Shown piece after piece: positions 12,159 to 13,362 of a stretch of 13,362 bases of DNA. The notes beneath the pieces are model-generated. The model was given only the letters and a program-made list of their open reading frames with translations, had not been told where the DNA came from and searched no databases. The DNA lies in the NCBI GenBank assembly GCA_003554235.1, contig PWFY01000046.1, forward strand, positions 1 to 13,362. The letters run 5' to 3'. Source of the DNA: Candidatus Aenigmatarchaeota archaeon. Its GTDB lineage: Archaea; Aenigmatarchaeota; Aenigmatarchaeia; PWEA01. The translations under genes and the position numbers were made by a program. Within the stretch, counting starts at the first letter, position 1. Every line of letters begins with the position of its first letter.

Positions 12159-13010
12159 ATTATAATAAGAAACCCAGCTGCAGCTGGGCAGTTCTACCCG
12201 AGAAGCTCCGGTGAAATAAATTCAATTCTGGAAAAGTTTTTCAGAAATGCCCAAGCCGAAGAAAGAAATGTCTTGGGCGGCGTTGTTCCGCATGCAGGTT
12301 ATATGGACTGTGGTGGAACACAGGCCCATGTTTACAAATCAATTCCAAAGAAAGAGACGACCTTTGTAATAGTTGGACCGGACCACAGAAAAACAGGAAC
12401 TTCAGAGGCGATAATGACCTCAGGTCTATGGAAAACTCCCCTCGGAAGCATGAGAATAGACACCGAGCTGGCCAACTGCATACTTGAAAACTCGGACTAT
12501 CTGGAAGACGACTACAGCGCACACAACCAGGAGCATTCCATAGAAGTACAGCTTCCGTGGTTGCAGTATAGGTTCAACAACCCAAACTTTGTCCCAATAT
12601 CTATGGGCGATCATTCTCTCGAAAAGGGAAGAGACATAGGAAAGGCAATAAGAAGTGCAAAAGAGGAGACTGGCACGAAATTTGTAGTGCTGGCTTCTTC
12701 GGACTTCACACATTACGGAACTTCATACGGATATAGGCCTGTAACAGGCGGTCTTAGTAAAAAGATGGACTACATAGAAAAAATCGACAAGGAGGCTACT
12801 GCAGCAATAACAAATCTATCGCCGGAAACCTTCACAGATACAGTAGAAAAATACGATGCAACCGTTTGCGGAGTAGGACCGATCAACGCACTTCTATACT
12901 ACCTAGACGGCCTTGCCTCCGGCGGTGAACTACTGGACTATTCGACCTCACATGAAGTATCAAAAAACGAGGACTCGATCGTTGGGTACTGTGGGATAAT
13001 ACTGGAGTGA
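12159..13010 (+). CDS. MEMO family protein, likely starting at AUU
   Basis: A 283-residue MEMO-like protein (COG1355) if begun at ATT 12159. From there the frame reads through RNPAAAGQFYPRSSGEI, the conserved family N-terminus, into VVPHAGYMDCGG, VGPDHRK, EHSIEVQLPWLQYRF, ASSDFTHYG and TVCGVGPI. His45, His76 and Cys237 match the spacing of the metal ligands in human MEMO1 (His49, His81, Cys244). No ATG, GTG or TTG occurs in frame from the stop at 12123-12125 to the TTG at 12273. Starting at 12273 would lose the AGQFYP block. GGGTG at 12147-12151 is a plausible ribosome-binding site for ATT 12159; ATA at 12162 or 12165 is the alternative, as is a sequencing error. The cellular role of archaeal MEMO is unknown. 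Confidence 0.82.
   Translation: MIIRNPAAAGQFYPRSSGEINSILEKFFRNAQAEERNVLGGVVPHAGYMDCGGTQAHVYKSIPKKETTFVIVGPDHRKTGTSEAIMTSGLWKTPLGSMRIDTELANCILENSDYLEDDYSAHNQEHSIEVQLPWLQYRFNNPNFVPISMGDHSLEKGRDIGKAIRSAKEETGTKFVVLASSDFTHYGTSYGYRPVTGGLSKKMDYIEKIDKEATAAITNLSPETFTDTVEKYDATVCGVGPINALLYYLDGLASGGELLDYSTSHEVSKNEDSIVGYCGIILE
12173..12188. repeat. Perfect 16-bp palindrome at the MEMO start region
   Basis: CCCAGCTGCAGCTGGG is its own reverse complement and begins 14 bases after the proposed AUU codon. In RNA it can fold as CCCAGC, UGCA loop, GCUGGG. Its left arm can instead pair with CUGGGU at 12145-12150, which overlaps the ribosome-binding GGGTG and would place AUU in the loop. It encodes the conserved Pro-Ala-Ala-Ala-Gly codons, so some of it is fixed by the protein. 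Confidence 0.6.
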
Positions 13011-13014
13011 TTTT

Positions 13015-13362
13015 ATGAGAGACGATGTAGAGAAAAGTATTTGGAAACATGCGGTAAGAAACGCATTAAAACACGACGCAGAGGCCGACGTAAATGCGGT
13101 TTTAGGAGGAGTGATGTCAGAACACAGAGATCTAAGCCCGAAGGAAATCATGGGGGATATACAGGAACTTCTTTCGGAGGTAAACAAGCTTTCTGAAGAG
13201 GAGCTAAAACATAAGGCCGAAGAGTTCGACATAAGTTTCGAAAGCGAGGAAGACGATGGGGTTCTCCCCGATCTTCCGGGAGAAGGTGAGGGCTCTGTTA
13301 TAACCAGGGCTGCGCCAAACCCGAACGGGCCCTTCCACCTCGGAAACGCAAGGGCATATATC
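13015..13362 (+). CDS. gltX: Glutamyl-tRNA synthetase, 3' end cut by the window edge
   Basis: The first 116 codons of an archaeal-type GluRS, which charges tRNA-Glu (and, in archaea, often tRNA-Gln that is then amidated). The frame opens with ATG at 13015 after a GGAG ribosome-binding site at 13004-13007, four bases beyond the MEMO stop. It encodes an N-terminal helical extension (MRDDVEKSIWKHAVRNALKH, then LSPKEIMGDIQELLSEV) and an acidic linker. The class I catalytic start follows, VITRAAPNPNGPFHLGNARAYI, in which HLGN is the HIGH-like ATP-binding motif. The extension and the HLGN form are typical of archaeal and eukaryotic GluRS/GlnRS. About 450 residues, including the KMSKS loop and anticodon-binding domain, lie outside. 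Confidence 0.93.
   Translation, partial: MRDDVEKSIWKHAVRNALKHDAEADVNAVLGGVMSEHRDLSPKEIMGDIQELLSEVNKLSEEELKHKAEEFDISFESEEDDGVLPDLPGEGEGSVITRAAPNPNGPFHLGNARAYI

Noticed and set aside
12273..13010. MEMO beginning at the TTG
   Set aside because: This would remove the conserved AGQFYP region encoded in the same frame upstream, and the TTG has no convincing ribosome-binding site.
1..13362. Mobile element, CRISPR array, toxin-antitoxin or defence system
   Set aside because: No spaced direct repeats, transposase, integrase, nuclease or toxin-like frames were seen; every sizeable gene has a core or metabolic assignment.

Overview
This window is archaeal chromosomal DNA carrying almost only core information-processing genes. 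The archaeal markers are PCNA, a eukaryotic-type primase, GINS, ribosomal proteins L44e and S27e, aIF2 alpha, Nop10, RpoK, a PAC2-family chaperone and an archaeal-type glutamyl-tRNA synthetase. The DNA is AT-leaning. Arg is mostly AGA/AGG and Ile mostly ATA. Many genes have a TATA-like box about 26-33 bases before the start codon, as expected for leaderless or short-leader mRNAs. Downstream operon genes instead carry GGTGA(T) ribosome-binding sites. The primase is one polypeptide joining a PriS catalytic domain to a PriL-like Fe-S domain. That arrangement is known from Nanoarchaeum equitans and suggests, without proving, a DPANN-type lineage. Proteins are acid-rich but also lysine-rich, so I do not claim an extreme salt-in halophile.

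Layout. (1) 1-244, minus strand: the 5' part of a DUF211 gene, divergent from everything else. (2) 336-2520: a SplB-like radical SAM protein and a P-loop protein of the cyclic 2,3-diphosphoglycerate synthetase family. (3) 2566-5374: a replication block of PCNA, fused primase and Gins51-type GINS. (4) 5517-6819: a translation block of a 16-codon leader ORF, L44e, S27e and aIF2 alpha. (5) 6820-10269: an anaerobic ribonucleotide reductase operon, nrdR-nrdD-nrdG, with its own promoter and two tandem NrdR-box-like operators. (6) 10305-11492: Nop10, PAC2 protein and RpoK. (7) 11516-12109: ribosomal protein S2. (8) 12159-13362: a MEMO-family protein and the start of GluRS.

How it fits together. Blocks 3, 4, 6, 7 and the GluRS gene supply replication, transcription and translation. 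The nrd operon supplies dNTPs and sits inside what is commonly a continuous archaeal run (L44e, S27e, aIF2 alpha, Nop10, PAC2), so it looks inserted. No complete unknown multi-gene system is visible. The points most worth checking are the primase fusion, the NrdR-box pair in an archaeal nrd operon, the MEMO gene that seems to start at AUU within possible RNA structure, and the coupled 16-codon ORF before L44e. No gap between genes exceeds 300 bases, and no rRNA, tRNA, CRISPR array or insertion sequence was seen.
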